Assembly (NCBI GenBank): GCA_964602475.1
Contig: CAZRRN010000001.1
Location: 1 to 64,000 of the forward strand
Length of the DNA stretch: 64,000 nucleotides
Direction: 5' to 3'
Origin: SZUA-448 sp964602475
Lineage (GTDB): Bacteria > Bacillota > Clostridia > Lachnospirales > Lachnospiraceae
Shown here piece by piece: positions 26,501 to 34,670 of the stretch (its first letter is position 1; the number at the start of each line of letters is the position of its first letter). The notes beneath the pieces are model-generated. The model did no database searches. It saw nothing but the letters and a program-made list of their open reading frames with translations, and was not told the origin of the DNA. The position numbers and the translations under genes are program-made.

Positions 26501-28783
26501 TTAACAACCGACAAAACCAGCTATTATCCGGGTGAAACCGCACAGATTACGGTAAAAGCAGAGGGGATTACCGGTACCGGGGCATTCGTCTGTCTCAGTG
26601 TGGTAGATGAAGCCTGCTTTGCACTTGGAGAGCAGACAATTGAGCTTTCGGAGTTTTTTAACACCGGCTGGACTTCGATTACCTGTGATGCGCGATTCAG
26701 CTGTATGGGTGATGAAGATTATTTTGGTTCCGTTGATGAGATTATGATGAAAGCGGATTGTGAGAATGAAGCTTTTATGGCTTCCGATTCGGCTGCAACG
26801 GGCGAATTGACTTCCCGCAGTGGAGAGAATGTTACAATCCGTGAAACCTTCCTCGACAATCCTCTTTTTACCTTATGTGAACTTTCAGAGGATGGAACAG
26901 CGGTTATTTCCTTTACTACACCGGACAATATTACGGAATGGCGGCTTAGTGCAGTTGCAGTGAATCCTCTTAAGGAGTGTTCCGGACGAGAAGCAATGAT
27001 TCAGACAGAGCTTGGCACAACGACGACAGATATTATCTGTACACTGCCGTTTTTCTTGAGTGCAGAGGTCAACGAGACTTTCCTTGAGGGTGATGACATT
27101 GTGGCATCGGGGCGCGTATTCGGAACAGAGCTTACCGCCGGCGAAACGGTTACCTATCAAGCGGAGCTTTATGACGAAAGCGGGAGACTGCTTCAAACGC
27201 TTAATAAAGAAGATAAAGCAGGAACAGCGGTATGGTTTAATTTCGGAAAACTTGGCTGTGAAGATTATCAGGTTATCATTAAAGCATGGAGCGGCAGCTC
27301 TTCGGACGGTGTAAAGCTTTCCTTCACCGTTGTGGAGAGCGGTGTTATGATGACAATCCGCAAGGATCTGAAGGTAACTGAATTGAGCAGCATTTCACCG
27401 ATGATGTATCCTGTCATTTTAAGCTTTTATGATTCAGCATATGAACCTTATGTTCAGGCGGTTAACCAGCTTTTATATTCCTACAGTTCCCGTTACGACA
27501 GCCTTGCAGCATACTATATAGCAGAAGAAGCCTCTGACCGGCTGTTTGGAAGTGAAGGCTGTCAGTCAGACGATCTTGAAAGAATAAAGCAGACGCTGTC
27601 GGGTACTTACGGGCTTCTTCCTGTTCTTGAATACGGGGAAGGAAATGCGGCATTCACTGCGAAGGTCTGTGCGCTTGCCCCGGAAGCTCTGACAGCTTCA
27701 AAGAAGGCGGAGCTTCTTGAGGTATTTACTGATATCCTAAGCGCAGAACAAATCGCGGATGCAGAGACTCTTACCGCCTGTCTCTTTGGTCTTGCAGCAC
27801 TCGGGGCTCCGGTACTGAACGATCTGAATTATTCGGCGGCATGCAGTGCCGAATTCTCTTTGACGGCGAAGCTGTATCTTACTGCGGCATATGCTTATCT
27901 TGGAGACTTTTCTTCCGCAGCGGAGATTTACGATACTCTGGCAGCAGAATATAGAAGCACGGAAAACGGAGAGATTTATTTTGAAGGAGTATCGACCGAA
28001 GAAACCATTCGGTATACAGCGTATGCGCTGATGTCTGCGGCCTTGATACGAAAGACAGATGCGGAAGGAATGTACCGCTATCTGCAGAACCATACTTCGA
28101 CGGTGGAACTTTATCAGCTTGAGCAGGCAGCATATGTGAAGTATTTTTATCCGTTGAATGCAAAGAACACTTCATTCACCTGGAAGGTCGGAGAAACCGA
28201 AGAGAAAGTGGAACTAAACATCGGCGGCGTATACAGCATGACCCTGAACAGAGCTGATTTTGAAGTTTTTGCGGTCTTAAACGCAGACGAAAATGTCCGC
28301 GTCCGTGCAACCTACCTTGGAAGTGCGGATGCAGCAAGGTCAGAGAATACAGAATCCGGAAAGCTCGGGGTTACAAAGACAGTTACAGTATATAATGCAG
28401 AGAAGAATCTGTACCGTGTAACGCTCGAATACTCGATAACAACAGACCGGAATGATTCTTTCTATTCGCTGGCGGACTATATTCCCTCCGGAGCAAGATA
28501 TTACGAAGCTGAAGACAATTACAACAGCAGCAGGAACGGAAACTGGTACAACGGAGCTTATATCTATTGCCTGTCAGGCCAGACAATGAAGGGCGGGATT
28601 TATATCTTCCGGACAAATGACGATCAGCTTTCGGGACTTTCAAAAATAACGATTACCGGAAGTGTCAGCTACATCATACGCGGAGCGGTGGAAGGAAGCT
28701 TTGTGGTTGACAGCGCCGTGGTACAGGACCGAAGTAACGGAAATTATGCAGCGAGCGAGAAAGCGGAAATTACGCTCAAGTAA
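23525..28783 (+). CDS. Alpha-2-macroglobulin-like lipoprotein lacking the thioester, 1752 aa
   Basis: The start region MTDTRKNRWIALLLTTVLLSGLLAGCG is a lipoprotein signal with lipobox LAGC. A Thr/Pro linker follows, then a Big_5-like domain (GLYPADLSTGVPVNTGIEMTF near residue 200). MG-type beta domains lie near 550-800, and the A2M core has VCLSVVDEACFALGEQ near residue 1030 and TEWRLSAVAVNPL near 1150. The helical TED-like domain (residues 1310-1530) lacks the CxEQ thioester: the expected place reads YEPYVQAVNQLLYSYSS. The protein would sit on the cell surface. Bacterial A2M proteins trap proteases, but without the thioester covalent capture is not expected. AAGGGGG precedes the ATG pair at 23522/23525. 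Confidence 0.82.
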   Translation: MTDTRKNRWIALLLTTVLLSGLLAGCGKQPAGTDGITATVTPVPTMGTQASGAAGTPAVTGTTGIEPLVDTSGGIIFTKGSYTADYTAGNLPAGMSGAGITADDPAQNKTVKTGSSFLLTTTAKVTEQEVRECLRFTAGAQKTEIAYELETLSETTYRITPQNTLQGNSLYRFVLGDINNPYGSFAFQTDTEALVSGLYPADLSTGVPVNTGIEMTFSEVIATDCVIADFFTVSPSVEGTYRLYPDGKTVVFIPSVYLSENTVYSIEIKKGLPGISGKTLQTAVTAQFRTANDTSYNDKNINIYLYTRELTITDGSAPTIDYACWYNDEYSTEFNDIQVEIWQYSGAAECIEAMKDYQQVKADYLYGGEEYLYSTTGLSKLMDYTAEMSIKTAWYYRTNELVLPALPDGNYLLNVRFSGSLGEEPFEYTTQVLLQITDLVVYTESADGSLLLWINDAETGTVKGASLTADCFTYRYGWNVEVSDTTYTTVNKKTDEDGLAVVELGSNHNAFVLVESGEKTAYACVTGESEDRDTVYHSYLYTDREIYFAEDTVNFFGVVLPGNDSTVFPKTLCLQLYGSVNGIPVTVEEDGSFRGSFTIDNEITSWLNLTLTDSDGNYVTGKYIEITQEEKPLYTANISFDKPYYRIGDTVTLTLTAGFYDGTPAPGLTFDLSIWDGNATKNCTAVIGEDGTFTYSYVPDSRKVGKNSTSPVSISASCSLIGEDLTDLYVYESAYYFHSNMIVDVGCVVPKDGSDSYTELQLHYRDFEKLLTKEDLSYSVFPQNSYGAAADGSVSVRLYEYEYVKTPAGTSYDPITKTTRQLYNYSTVQSLVKSYTAKFTGGTLNLLHVTPKDGFSGYYEYEINYIDPDTERVYCFTSYANEGSRWYNPQKAGAGYSIEFTDGPYSIGDLIECRLTYDGEEVNGIPVLYTLYEDGVQRAYLSRDGKYNFTYTAELAPCARFIATLEANGCKQSLLNMGLLYDYENNNMLNLNLTTDKTSYYPGETAQITVKAEGITGTGAFVCLSVVDEACFALGEQTIELSEFFNTGWTSITCDARFSCMGDEDYFGSVDEIMMKADCENEAFMASDSAATGELTSRSGENVTIRETFLDNPLFTLCELSEDGTAVISFTTPDNITEWRLSAVAVNPLKECSGREAMIQTELGTTTTDIICTLPFFLSAEVNETFLEGDDIVASGRVFGTELTAGETVTYQAELYDESGRLLQTLNKEDKAGTAVWFNFGKLGCEDYQVIIKAWSGSSSDGVKLSFTVVESGVMMTIRKDLKVTELSSISPMMYPVILSFYDSAYEPYVQAVNQLLYSYSSRYDSLAAYYIAEEASDRLFGSEGCQSDDLERIKQTLSGTYGLLPVLEYGEGNAAFTAKVCALAPEALTASKKAELLEVFTDILSAEQIADAETLTACLFGLAALGAPVLNDLNYSAACSAEFSLTAKLYLTAAYAYLGDFSSAAEIYDTLAAEYRSTENGEIYFEGVSTEETIRYTAYALMSAALIRKTDAEGMYRYLQNHTSTVELYQLEQAAYVKYFYPLNAKNTSFTWKVGETEEKVELNIGGVYSMTLNRADFEVFAVLNADENVRVRATYLGSADAARSENTESGKLGVTKTVTVYNAEKNLYRVTLEYSITTDRNDSFYSLADYIPSGARYYEAEDNYNSSRNGNWYNGAYIYCLSGQTMKGGIYIFRTNDDQLSGLSKITITGSVSYIIRGAVEGSFVVDSAVVQDRSNGNYAASEKAEITLK

Positions 28784-28804
28784 AGAAAACAATGATTAAT
28801 TTGC

Positions 28805-28875
28805 AGGGGGTACTGATAAAGCGATGAACTTGCCAAACGGTAGGTTTAAACTTTGTCTGTATCCCCCCTTTTTTT
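28805..28875 (+). terminator. Terminator after the A2M-like gene
   Basis: Arms GGGGGTACTGATAAAG and CTTTGTCTGTATCCCCC pair with small bulges and are followed by a run of seven T. The loop is about 25 bases. Confidence 0.65.
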
Positions 28876-28903
28876 GAAAATAGTGGAACTTTGCATGGTG
28901 GTG

Positions 28904-29049
28904 TGGTAATATGAAACCGGAAACGGTTTCAGACAAGTTGCGTTGCAACTTGGGATGTGCTGCAATGCGCACGGATTTATGGTAATATGAAACCGGAAAC
29001 GGTTTCAGACAAGTTGCGTTGCAACTTGGGATGTGCAAAAGAGCATGTG
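28904..29049 (+). repeat. Hairpin repeat (type B), two tandem copies, upstream of the hybrid sensor kinase
   Basis: The period is 76 bases (GGTAATATGAAACC begins at 28905 and 28981). Each copy carries an extended -10 (TG, G, TAATAT) and the hairpin AAACCG-gaaa-CGGTTT with a GNRA tetraloop. Both then have the perfect hairpin CAAGTTGC-gtt-GCAACTTG and a third weaker stem. The second copy ends about 45 bases before the kinase ATG. The relative upstream of glgC has a different loop (TAAC) but the same stems. Confidence 0.9.
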
Positions 29050-29094
29050 GTGATGTTATGAAACAACAAAAATAAACTGCGAGGAGATCTGACA

Positions 29095-31305
29095 ATGAAA
29101 CGAATGATATCTGTATTGCTGGCATGTATGATTCTTTTTGCGCCTGTTCTTCCTTGCCGTGCAGCCGATTCTCAAACGGAGTGTGATATATCAACGGTAT
29201 TATTGACTGCGGAGGAAGCAGCGTATGTCAGCGCTCATCAAGAAAATCCGCTGGTTGTTGCTATATCGGAGGATCTGGCTCCTGTAGAATTCTATGATGA
29301 TGAAATAGGTGCATTTTCCGGGTTTATTATTGAATTATATGAGCTGATTGCGCAAAAGACGGGATTACGCTTTTCCTATGTACTACGCAGCGATAGCGAA
29401 ACGACCAGAAATCAGATTTCTGATGGAAAGATTCAGCTTGTCGGTTCGTTGTCAGCTCACGCGGGGGTTGCAGATGCACTGAATGTGACGGTAAGCAATC
29501 CCTTCTACTCCAACACGGTCTCTCTTATCAGTAAAAATTCGTGGTCGGGTGAAGAAAATCCAGACTCTGTGGTGGCAGTGAAGGCTGGGTATCCTGTTTT
29601 TGTGGAGATCGCCAAGAGTCTTGGTTGTACTTCAATTGTTGAATACGATAGCTTTGCAGCCTGTGTTAAAGCCGTCAATGACGACAAAGCTGATATTACT
29701 CTGATCTCCACAACGGGAGAAAATGTGCTGCTGGGGCATGCTTACTATGCAAATCTTACTTCAATTCTACTGACCCAGACCTCCGGAGACTATGCTATAG
29801 GAATAGCTAATAACGAGGACATGGAAATTCTGCGCTCCATCATTAACAAAGCTTTGGCAGATATTTCACCGGAGTGGATCAGTCAGACGCGGCTGCAATG
29901 GGTTCTTAAAGTACATGCGAAGAGAGATTTTAAGGATACAATCTATGAAAACAGAACATTTGTATTTACCTTGTTATTTGCGACTGTCATTGTTATATTT
30001 ATAGTGCTTTTGCTTCGGTCAAAGCAAAAACGCAGGGGGAATCTTACCTTACAGAAAAGCAATGAACAACTGCAAAAGGCACTGCAGGAAAAGAACATTG
30101 CGCTTGAAGCTGCAGCAAATGCCAATGCGGCAAAAAGTGAATTCCTCTCGAATATGAGCCACGATATTCGCACGCCTATGACAGCAATCTTGAATTTAAC
30201 GGATCTTGCTCTTGAGGAAATAAATCAGCCGGAGATTTTAAGAGAGGACTTGATGAAAATCAAATTATCCGGCAATTATCTGATGGGTCTGATTAATGAT
30301 GTGCTGGATATGTCAAGGATTGAAAGCGGAAAAATGACGCTCAAGCCCTCGGTATATTCGCATGCCGATTTTGTCAGTTACATGGACAGTCTTACAGAAC
30401 CGCTCTGTGAGCAGCAGGGGGTAAGCTTTGGATGGGATAAAGGAAATACAGAATATAGTGTCTATGTGGATATTATACGGTTTAATCAAATATTCTATAA
30501 CCTTCTTTCCAATGCTATCAAATACACACCGGCAGGAGGAGAGGTTTTTCTGAAGGTTGAAAACAATCATGTAAAAGACGGTGTGCTGTATTGCGACTTC
30601 ATTATTCAGGACACCGGGATTGGCATGAGTAAGGAATTTCAGAAAAAACTCTTTATGCCCTTCGAACGGGCGGAAAATGTGAATGCCTATACCGGTACCG
30701 GTCTGGGGCTGAGTATTACGAAGCAGATTATCGACGTAATGCATAGCACCATTCACATTGACAGTGAACTCGGCAAGGGCACCACTGTTACATTGCAGAT
30801 TCCGATGCCGATTGCCACGGAAGAACAGTGCCTGGAAGCGCTGAATCACAGCGCCGGTGTAAAGGACGAAGAGACCTCAAAAAAAGATGAAAAGGGTTTG
30901 GTTCGGATTCTTCTTGCAGAGGATCACCAGCTGAATCAGGAAATTATCATCCGCCTTCTGCAAAAAAAACAATATGAGGTTGTCTGTACATCGAACGGTG
31001 AGGAAGCACTTGCTGCATTTTCCGAAAGCCCAGTAGGGTATTATTCAGCAGCTATCATGGACATCCGTATGCCGGTGATGGATGGTTATGAAGCGGCAAA
31101 AGCGATTCGTGCGCTGGACAGACCGGATGCTAAGGTTGTCCCGATTATTGCAATGAGTGCGAACGCCTATGATGAGGATGTCAGAAATAGTTTGGCTGCC
31201 GGAATGAATATACATCTTTCTAAACCAATTGAATCGGAGAAGCTGTACGCAACGCTGGCCGATCAGATATCATGTAGTTCTGCTTTACAGGAGACCAATA
31301 AATAA
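29095..31305 (+). CDS. Hybrid sensor histidine kinase with extracellular SBP-type sensor
   Basis: A signal peptide (ISVLLACMILFAPVLPCRAA) leads into a family-3 solute-binding domain (residues 45-275, with NPLVVAISEDLAPVEFYDD). One membrane helix follows near 285 (FVFTLLFATVIVIFIVLLL), then a short coiled coil. HisKA has the phospho-His in FLSNMSHDIRTPMTAIL (about 360). The ATPase boxes are YNLLSNAIKYTP, DTGIGMS and GTGLGLSI. A receiver domain (LLAEDHQLNQE, acceptor Asp in AAIMDIRMPVMDG) ends the protein. This BvgS/EvgS-like layout senses a small extracellular ligand. There is no DNA-binding output and no adjacent partner regulator. Start follows GAGGAG. Confidence 0.9.
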   Translation: MKRMISVLLACMILFAPVLPCRAADSQTECDISTVLLTAEEAAYVSAHQENPLVVAISEDLAPVEFYDDEIGAFSGFIIELYELIAQKTGLRFSYVLRSDSETTRNQISDGKIQLVGSLSAHAGVADALNVTVSNPFYSNTVSLISKNSWSGEENPDSVVAVKAGYPVFVEIAKSLGCTSIVEYDSFAACVKAVNDDKADITLISTTGENVLLGHAYYANLTSILLTQTSGDYAIGIANNEDMEILRSIINKALADISPEWISQTRLQWVLKVHAKRDFKDTIYENRTFVFTLLFATVIVIFIVLLLRSKQKRRGNLTLQKSNEQLQKALQEKNIALEAAANANAAKSEFLSNMSHDIRTPMTAILNLTDLALEEINQPEILREDLMKIKLSGNYLMGLINDVLDMSRIESGKMTLKPSVYSHADFVSYMDSLTEPLCEQQGVSFGWDKGNTEYSVYVDIIRFNQIFYNLLSNAIKYTPAGGEVFLKVENNHVKDGVLYCDFIIQDTGIGMSKEFQKKLFMPFERAENVNAYTGTGLGLSITKQIIDVMHSTIHIDSELGKGTTVTLQIPMPIATEEQCLEALNHSAGVKDEETSKKDEKGLVRILLAEDHQLNQEIIIRLLQKKQYEVVCTSNGEEALAAFSESPVGYYSAAIMDIRMPVMDGYEAAKAIRALDRPDAKVVPIIAMSANAYDEDVRNSLAAGMNIHLSKPIESEKLYATLADQISCSSALQETNK

Positions 31306-31344
31306 AAGAGCTGCCGCCGGATGCGGTGCAGAATTGAGGAGAAA

Positions 31345-32079
31345 ATGAATTACAGGATCACAGTACAGTATGATGGAACACGGTATCGCGGCTGGCAGAA
31401 ACAGGGAAATACAGAGAACACCATACAGGGGAAGTTCGAGGGCATTCTTACAAAGCTGACCGGAACACCTGTCGAAGTACAGGGAGCAGGCAGAACAGAT
31501 GCCGGAGTACATGCCAGCGGTCAGATTGCAAATTTTAAGCTTCATACGACATTAAGCGACGAGGAACTGATGGAGTACCTGAACCGGTATCTTCCGGAAG
31601 ATATTGCGGTGACCGCGTTATCCCGCGTTGATGAGCGGTTTCACAGCCGTCTCTCGGCAAAACGCAAGACCTATATGTATCGTCTTGGTATCGGTAACAG
31701 CAGGAATGTTTTTGAACGAAATTATATTTACTGCTTTGACAGAGAACCGGATTTGGATAAAATGCAGGCGGCAGCAAAGCTTCTGACCGGAACACATGAT
31801 TTTGCGGCATTCACCGCAAAAAAAACCGGAAAATCAACCGTCCGGGAACTGTACTCCGTTAACATCATTAAGAATAAAAATGAGATTCGGTTTATTTTCT
31901 GCGGAAACGGTTTTCTTTATAACATGGTACGAATCCTGACCGGAACTTTAATCGAAGCCGGAACCGGAAAACGCAGCGTTGAATCCGTCGGAGAACTGCT
32001 GACAGAAGCTGACCGTACTAAAGCGGGCTTCACCGCCCCGGCGAAGGGACTCTGTCTTGTAGCGGTGGAATACGATTAA
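31345..32079 (+). CDS. truA: tRNA pseudouridine(38-40) synthase
   Basis: TruA converts U38, U39 or U40 of the tRNA anticodon arm to pseudouridine. The protein starts MNYRITVQYDGTRYRGWQ, and the catalytic Asp lies in GAGRTDAGVHASGQIANF near residue 52. FLYNMVRILTGTLIEAG near residue 195 is the conserved C-terminal substrate-binding segment. I chose the ATG at 31345 because TTGAGGAGA precedes it, giving 244 residues, the usual length. The gene reads in the same direction as the next unknown gene, 17 bases on. Confidence 0.95.
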   Translation: MNYRITVQYDGTRYRGWQKQGNTENTIQGKFEGILTKLTGTPVEVQGAGRTDAGVHASGQIANFKLHTTLSDEELMEYLNRYLPEDIAVTALSRVDERFHSRLSAKRKTYMYRLGIGNSRNVFERNYIYCFDREPDLDKMQAAAKLLTGTHDFAAFTAKKTGKSTVRELYSVNIIKNKNEIRFIFCGNGFLYNMVRILTGTLIEAGTGKRSVESVGELLTEADRTKAGFTAPAKGLCLVAVEYD

Positions 32080-32096
32080 ATTGAAAGGAAGAAACC

Positions 32097-33020
32097 ATGA
32101 AGAGTGCGCTTATCGTTCTGTTGGTTCTGGTGGTAGTACTACTTTCGGTACTCTTCATTGTGCTGCTTGTTATTAATTCCAAGCAGGAGAAGGAAGGACG
32201 GAAAGAAGGCATATCAGCCGGAAATGTTACAACAGCAGGCAGCCATTCATACAGCAACGGGAAGAATGCAGTGAAATCCGGAAACACAGAGCTGGCAGGC
32301 TACCGAAGACGAAGCTTCGAATCCTATCGAAATTACCAGGAGCAGGAGCTCATTTACCGTCAGTATCGTAGTATTTTCTGTGAAGAAGGAATTTTTTTCT
32401 TTCTTAAGAATCTGTTCACGTTCCGGCGCAGCAGTGAGGAACGGCATATTAACGCGGCGGATTACCGGAAAGCGGTACTGGAGGATATTCTGGATCCGTT
32501 GAACAGAAGAATCAGTGAGGAAATACCGTATTCGGACGGAGAATACCGGTTGAATACAACCTTTACAATGTTTTTGACGGCAGATGAGTACTATGAACAG
32601 CAACTTGCATACTCAAAAGAACAGTGTGGTACAGTAGAGAAAGAAACGGTCTTTTGGCAGGAAAGACTTGCCCGTAATGAAGAAAAGCTCGGGAAGCTGC
32701 ATGCAGACAGCGGAAACCAGTTTTTCCGAACGCTGTGGGAGACCTGTAAACCACTTTTGGAAGAAGCTGAAGCAGGATACCGGACAGCTTTGCGTTCTGC
32801 GCCGACTCGTGATGCAGGCTACCGGTTGACCAGAGACCTGACTGACCGCTTAGAAGAAACACTTTTCCGGAATGGGATTCAGGTACTATGGTACGAACGT
32901 GCATTAGGCGAATTGCAAAAGAAAGCATTTATCCGAGGAACAGCAGCACAGGAAGCACCGGCAATCCTGCGGGAGCGTGACGGACTTGTCTATGAGAAAG
33001 GAATCGCAGTCCTTCCGTAA
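32097..33020 (+). CDS. Hypothetical membrane-anchored protein (307 aa)
   Basis: One strong N-terminal membrane helix (ALIVLLVLVVVLLSVLFIVLLVI) is followed by a charged, mostly helical cytoplasmic or extracellular part without cysteine motifs. Tyr/Arg/Glu are frequent (FESYRNYQEQELIYRQYRS, then LAYSKEQCGTVEKETVFWQ). I recognise no family or catalytic motif. GAAAGGAAGAAACC precedes the ATG and the gene follows truA closely, so it may be co-transcribed with it. The tyrS leader promoter begins 35 bases after its stop. Confidence 0.7.
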   Translation: MKSALIVLLVLVVVLLSVLFIVLLVINSKQEKEGRKEGISAGNVTTAGSHSYSNGKNAVKSGNTELAGYRRRSFESYRNYQEQELIYRQYRSIFCEEGIFFFLKNLFTFRRSSEERHINAADYRKAVLEDILDPLNRRISEEIPYSDGEYRLNTTFTMFLTADEYYEQQLAYSKEQCGTVEKETVFWQERLARNEEKLGKLHADSGNQFFRTLWETCKPLLEEAEAGYRTALRSAPTRDAGYRLTRDLTDRLEETLFRNGIQVLWYERALGELQKKAFIRGTAAQEAPAILRERDGLVYEKGIAVLP

Positions 33021-33054
33021 AGAGACGGGAAAAGGAGACGGGAAAGAACAGGTC

Positions 33055-33082
33055 TTGACATTTCTTTTATTTCTGATATACT
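33055..33082 (+). promoter_or_regulatory. Promoter of the tyrS T-box leader
   Basis: A perfect TTGACA, 16-base spacer and TATACT. Transcription should begin near 33089. Confidence 0.8.
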
Positions 33083-33088
33083 GATGAA

Positions 33089-33383
33089 AACTAAAAATCG
33101 TCCTTTGAAAGGCTATGAAGGGAAATAGTACCGATAATGATTCCGAACAGAAAGATGCCGGCTGATGAGAGGCTCGCGGATAGTTTTCGTGAATACCTCC
33201 CGGAGCTGCACACCAAACCATGAAGATGAAGTAGGCTGTGACGGAGCTGCACCCCGTAATCGTGTGCAAGGGTATATTTTCTTCTGTACCTGCTAAGGTA
33301 TGCAGTGTGAGCTGCATATGAATTAAGGTGGTAACACGGGTATTGCCCGTCCTTATATTTTACAGTATGAGGACGGGTTTTTC
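33089..33383 (+). ncRNA. Tyrosyl T-box riboswitch leader
   Basis: The roughly 300-base leader ends in the T-box sequence AATTAAGGTGGTAACACGG (33321-33339), whose GGTGG pairs with the tRNA acceptor end. Directly after it comes a competing terminator. In the 3' side of stem I, GAATACCTC holds a TAC triplet (33194-33196) that is a suitable Tyr specifier. Uncharged tRNA-Tyr would stabilise the antiterminator and allow tyrS expression. The specifier choice is inferred from the downstream gene. Confidence 0.9.
33346..33382 (+). terminator. T-box-controlled attenuator terminator
   Basis: CCCGTCCT and AGGACGGG form an 8-bp stem followed by five T. The 5' arm is also needed for the antiterminator. 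Confidence 0.85.
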
Positions 33384-33447
33384 AGTTTAAAAAAGAAGGA
33401 TGGAAGAAGATAACGAAGTGCTTTTTTCATCCGATATGGAGGAAGCT

Positions 33448-34659
33448 ATGATACTATCAGCAAACGAACAACTAAGAATCATTCGAAAGGGAACCGAGGC
33501 AATCGTTGGAGAAGAAGACCTGCAAAGCAAGCTGGAACGGTCAGTAAAAGAGAACCGGCCGCTGGTGATTAAATTCGGAATGGATCCGTCTGCTCCGGAT
33601 CTTCACCTTGGACATGCGGTTCCGCTTCGAAAAATCCGGCAGATGCAGGAGCTCGGCCACAAAGCAGTAATCGTAATCGGCGATTTTACCGGACGGATCG
33701 GCGACCCTACAGGAAAAGCAAAAGGTCGGGTCGCGCTTACGGAGGAAAAGGTACATGAAAATGCCATGACCTATTGCGAGCAGGTATTTAAAATCATTGA
33801 CAAAGAAAAAACTGAAATCCGGTTCAACAGTGAATGGCTGGCAAAGTTAAATCTAGAGGAGGTCATCCGTTTGGCGGCATCTACGACAGTAGCGAGAATT
33901 CTGGAACGGGATGATTTTCAGAACAGATACCGGAACCAGACACCGATTGGTCTGCATGAATTTTTTTATCCGCTGCTGCAGGCCTATGATTCGGTGGAGC
34001 TGCACGCCGATATCGAGCTCGGCGGAACCGATCAGACCTTTAATGTACTGATGGGGAGAGCATTACAGAAGTATGTAGGACAGGAACAGCAGGCAGCCAT
34101 TTTTGTTCCGATTCTTACAGGTCTTGACGGTACCGATAAAATGAGCAAGAGTCTTGGCAACTACATCGGAATCAGTGAGAGTGCAAAAGTAATGTTCAAG
34201 AAGGTAATGGAATTGCCGGATGAACTGATTATCACGTATTACGAACTAACCACGGATGAACATCCGGATGCAGTCGAATTAAAAAGGAAGGAGCTTGCAG
34301 ACGGAAGAAATCCGCGTGATATAAAGCTTGAGCTGGCGCGAATCATAACGAAGCTGTATCATTCCGGTGAAGAAACAGAGCTTGCAGAACAGTATTATCA
34401 CGCTGCATTTTCCAATAAAGCAATTCCGGACAATATTCCAGAGCTGAAGCTTTCTGAGCCGCAGTCTCTGAATGACCTGATTCCTGAACTGATTTTACAG
34501 GGCTTCTTCCCTTCCAGAAGTGAATTTGTCCGGCTGATTAAGCAGGGTGGGGTGCAGAAAAATGGAGAGAAGGCAGAGCTTTTGATTCTTGATGAGCTTA
34601 TGAAGCCTGGAGATGTTCTAAGAATCGGAAAGAAAAAATTTGTCCGCATCATAGAGTAA
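33448..34659 (+). CDS. tyrS: Tyrosine--tRNA ligase
   Basis: A class I synthetase that charges tRNA-Tyr. The HIGH-like motif lies in FGMDPSAPDLHLGHAVPL near residue 45, and the KMSKS motif in GTDKMSKSLGN near residue 232. A C-terminal S4 RNA-binding domain (PSRSEFVRLIKQGGVQKNG) ends the protein. This belongs to the TyrZ-like, longer-spaced branch rather than classic TyrS (inference from the HLGH form). I chose the ATG at 33448 because GGAGGAAGCT precedes it; an in-frame ATG at 33400 has a poorly spaced site. Product 403 residues. It is regulated by the T-box leader. Confidence 0.93.
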   Translation: MILSANEQLRIIRKGTEAIVGEEDLQSKLERSVKENRPLVIKFGMDPSAPDLHLGHAVPLRKIRQMQELGHKAVIVIGDFTGRIGDPTGKAKGRVALTEEKVHENAMTYCEQVFKIIDKEKTEIRFNSEWLAKLNLEEVIRLAASTTVARILERDDFQNRYRNQTPIGLHEFFYPLLQAYDSVELHADIELGGTDQTFNVLMGRALQKYVGQEQQAAIFVPILTGLDGTDKMSKSLGNYIGISESAKVMFKKVMELPDELIITYYELTTDEHPDAVELKRKELADGRNPRDIKLELARIITKLYHSGEETELAEQYYHAAFSNKAIPDNIPELKLSEPQSLNDLIPELILQGFFPSRSEFVRLIKQGGVQKNGEKAELLILDELMKPGDVLRIGKKKFVRIIE

Positions 34660-34670
34660 GAATATTGATT

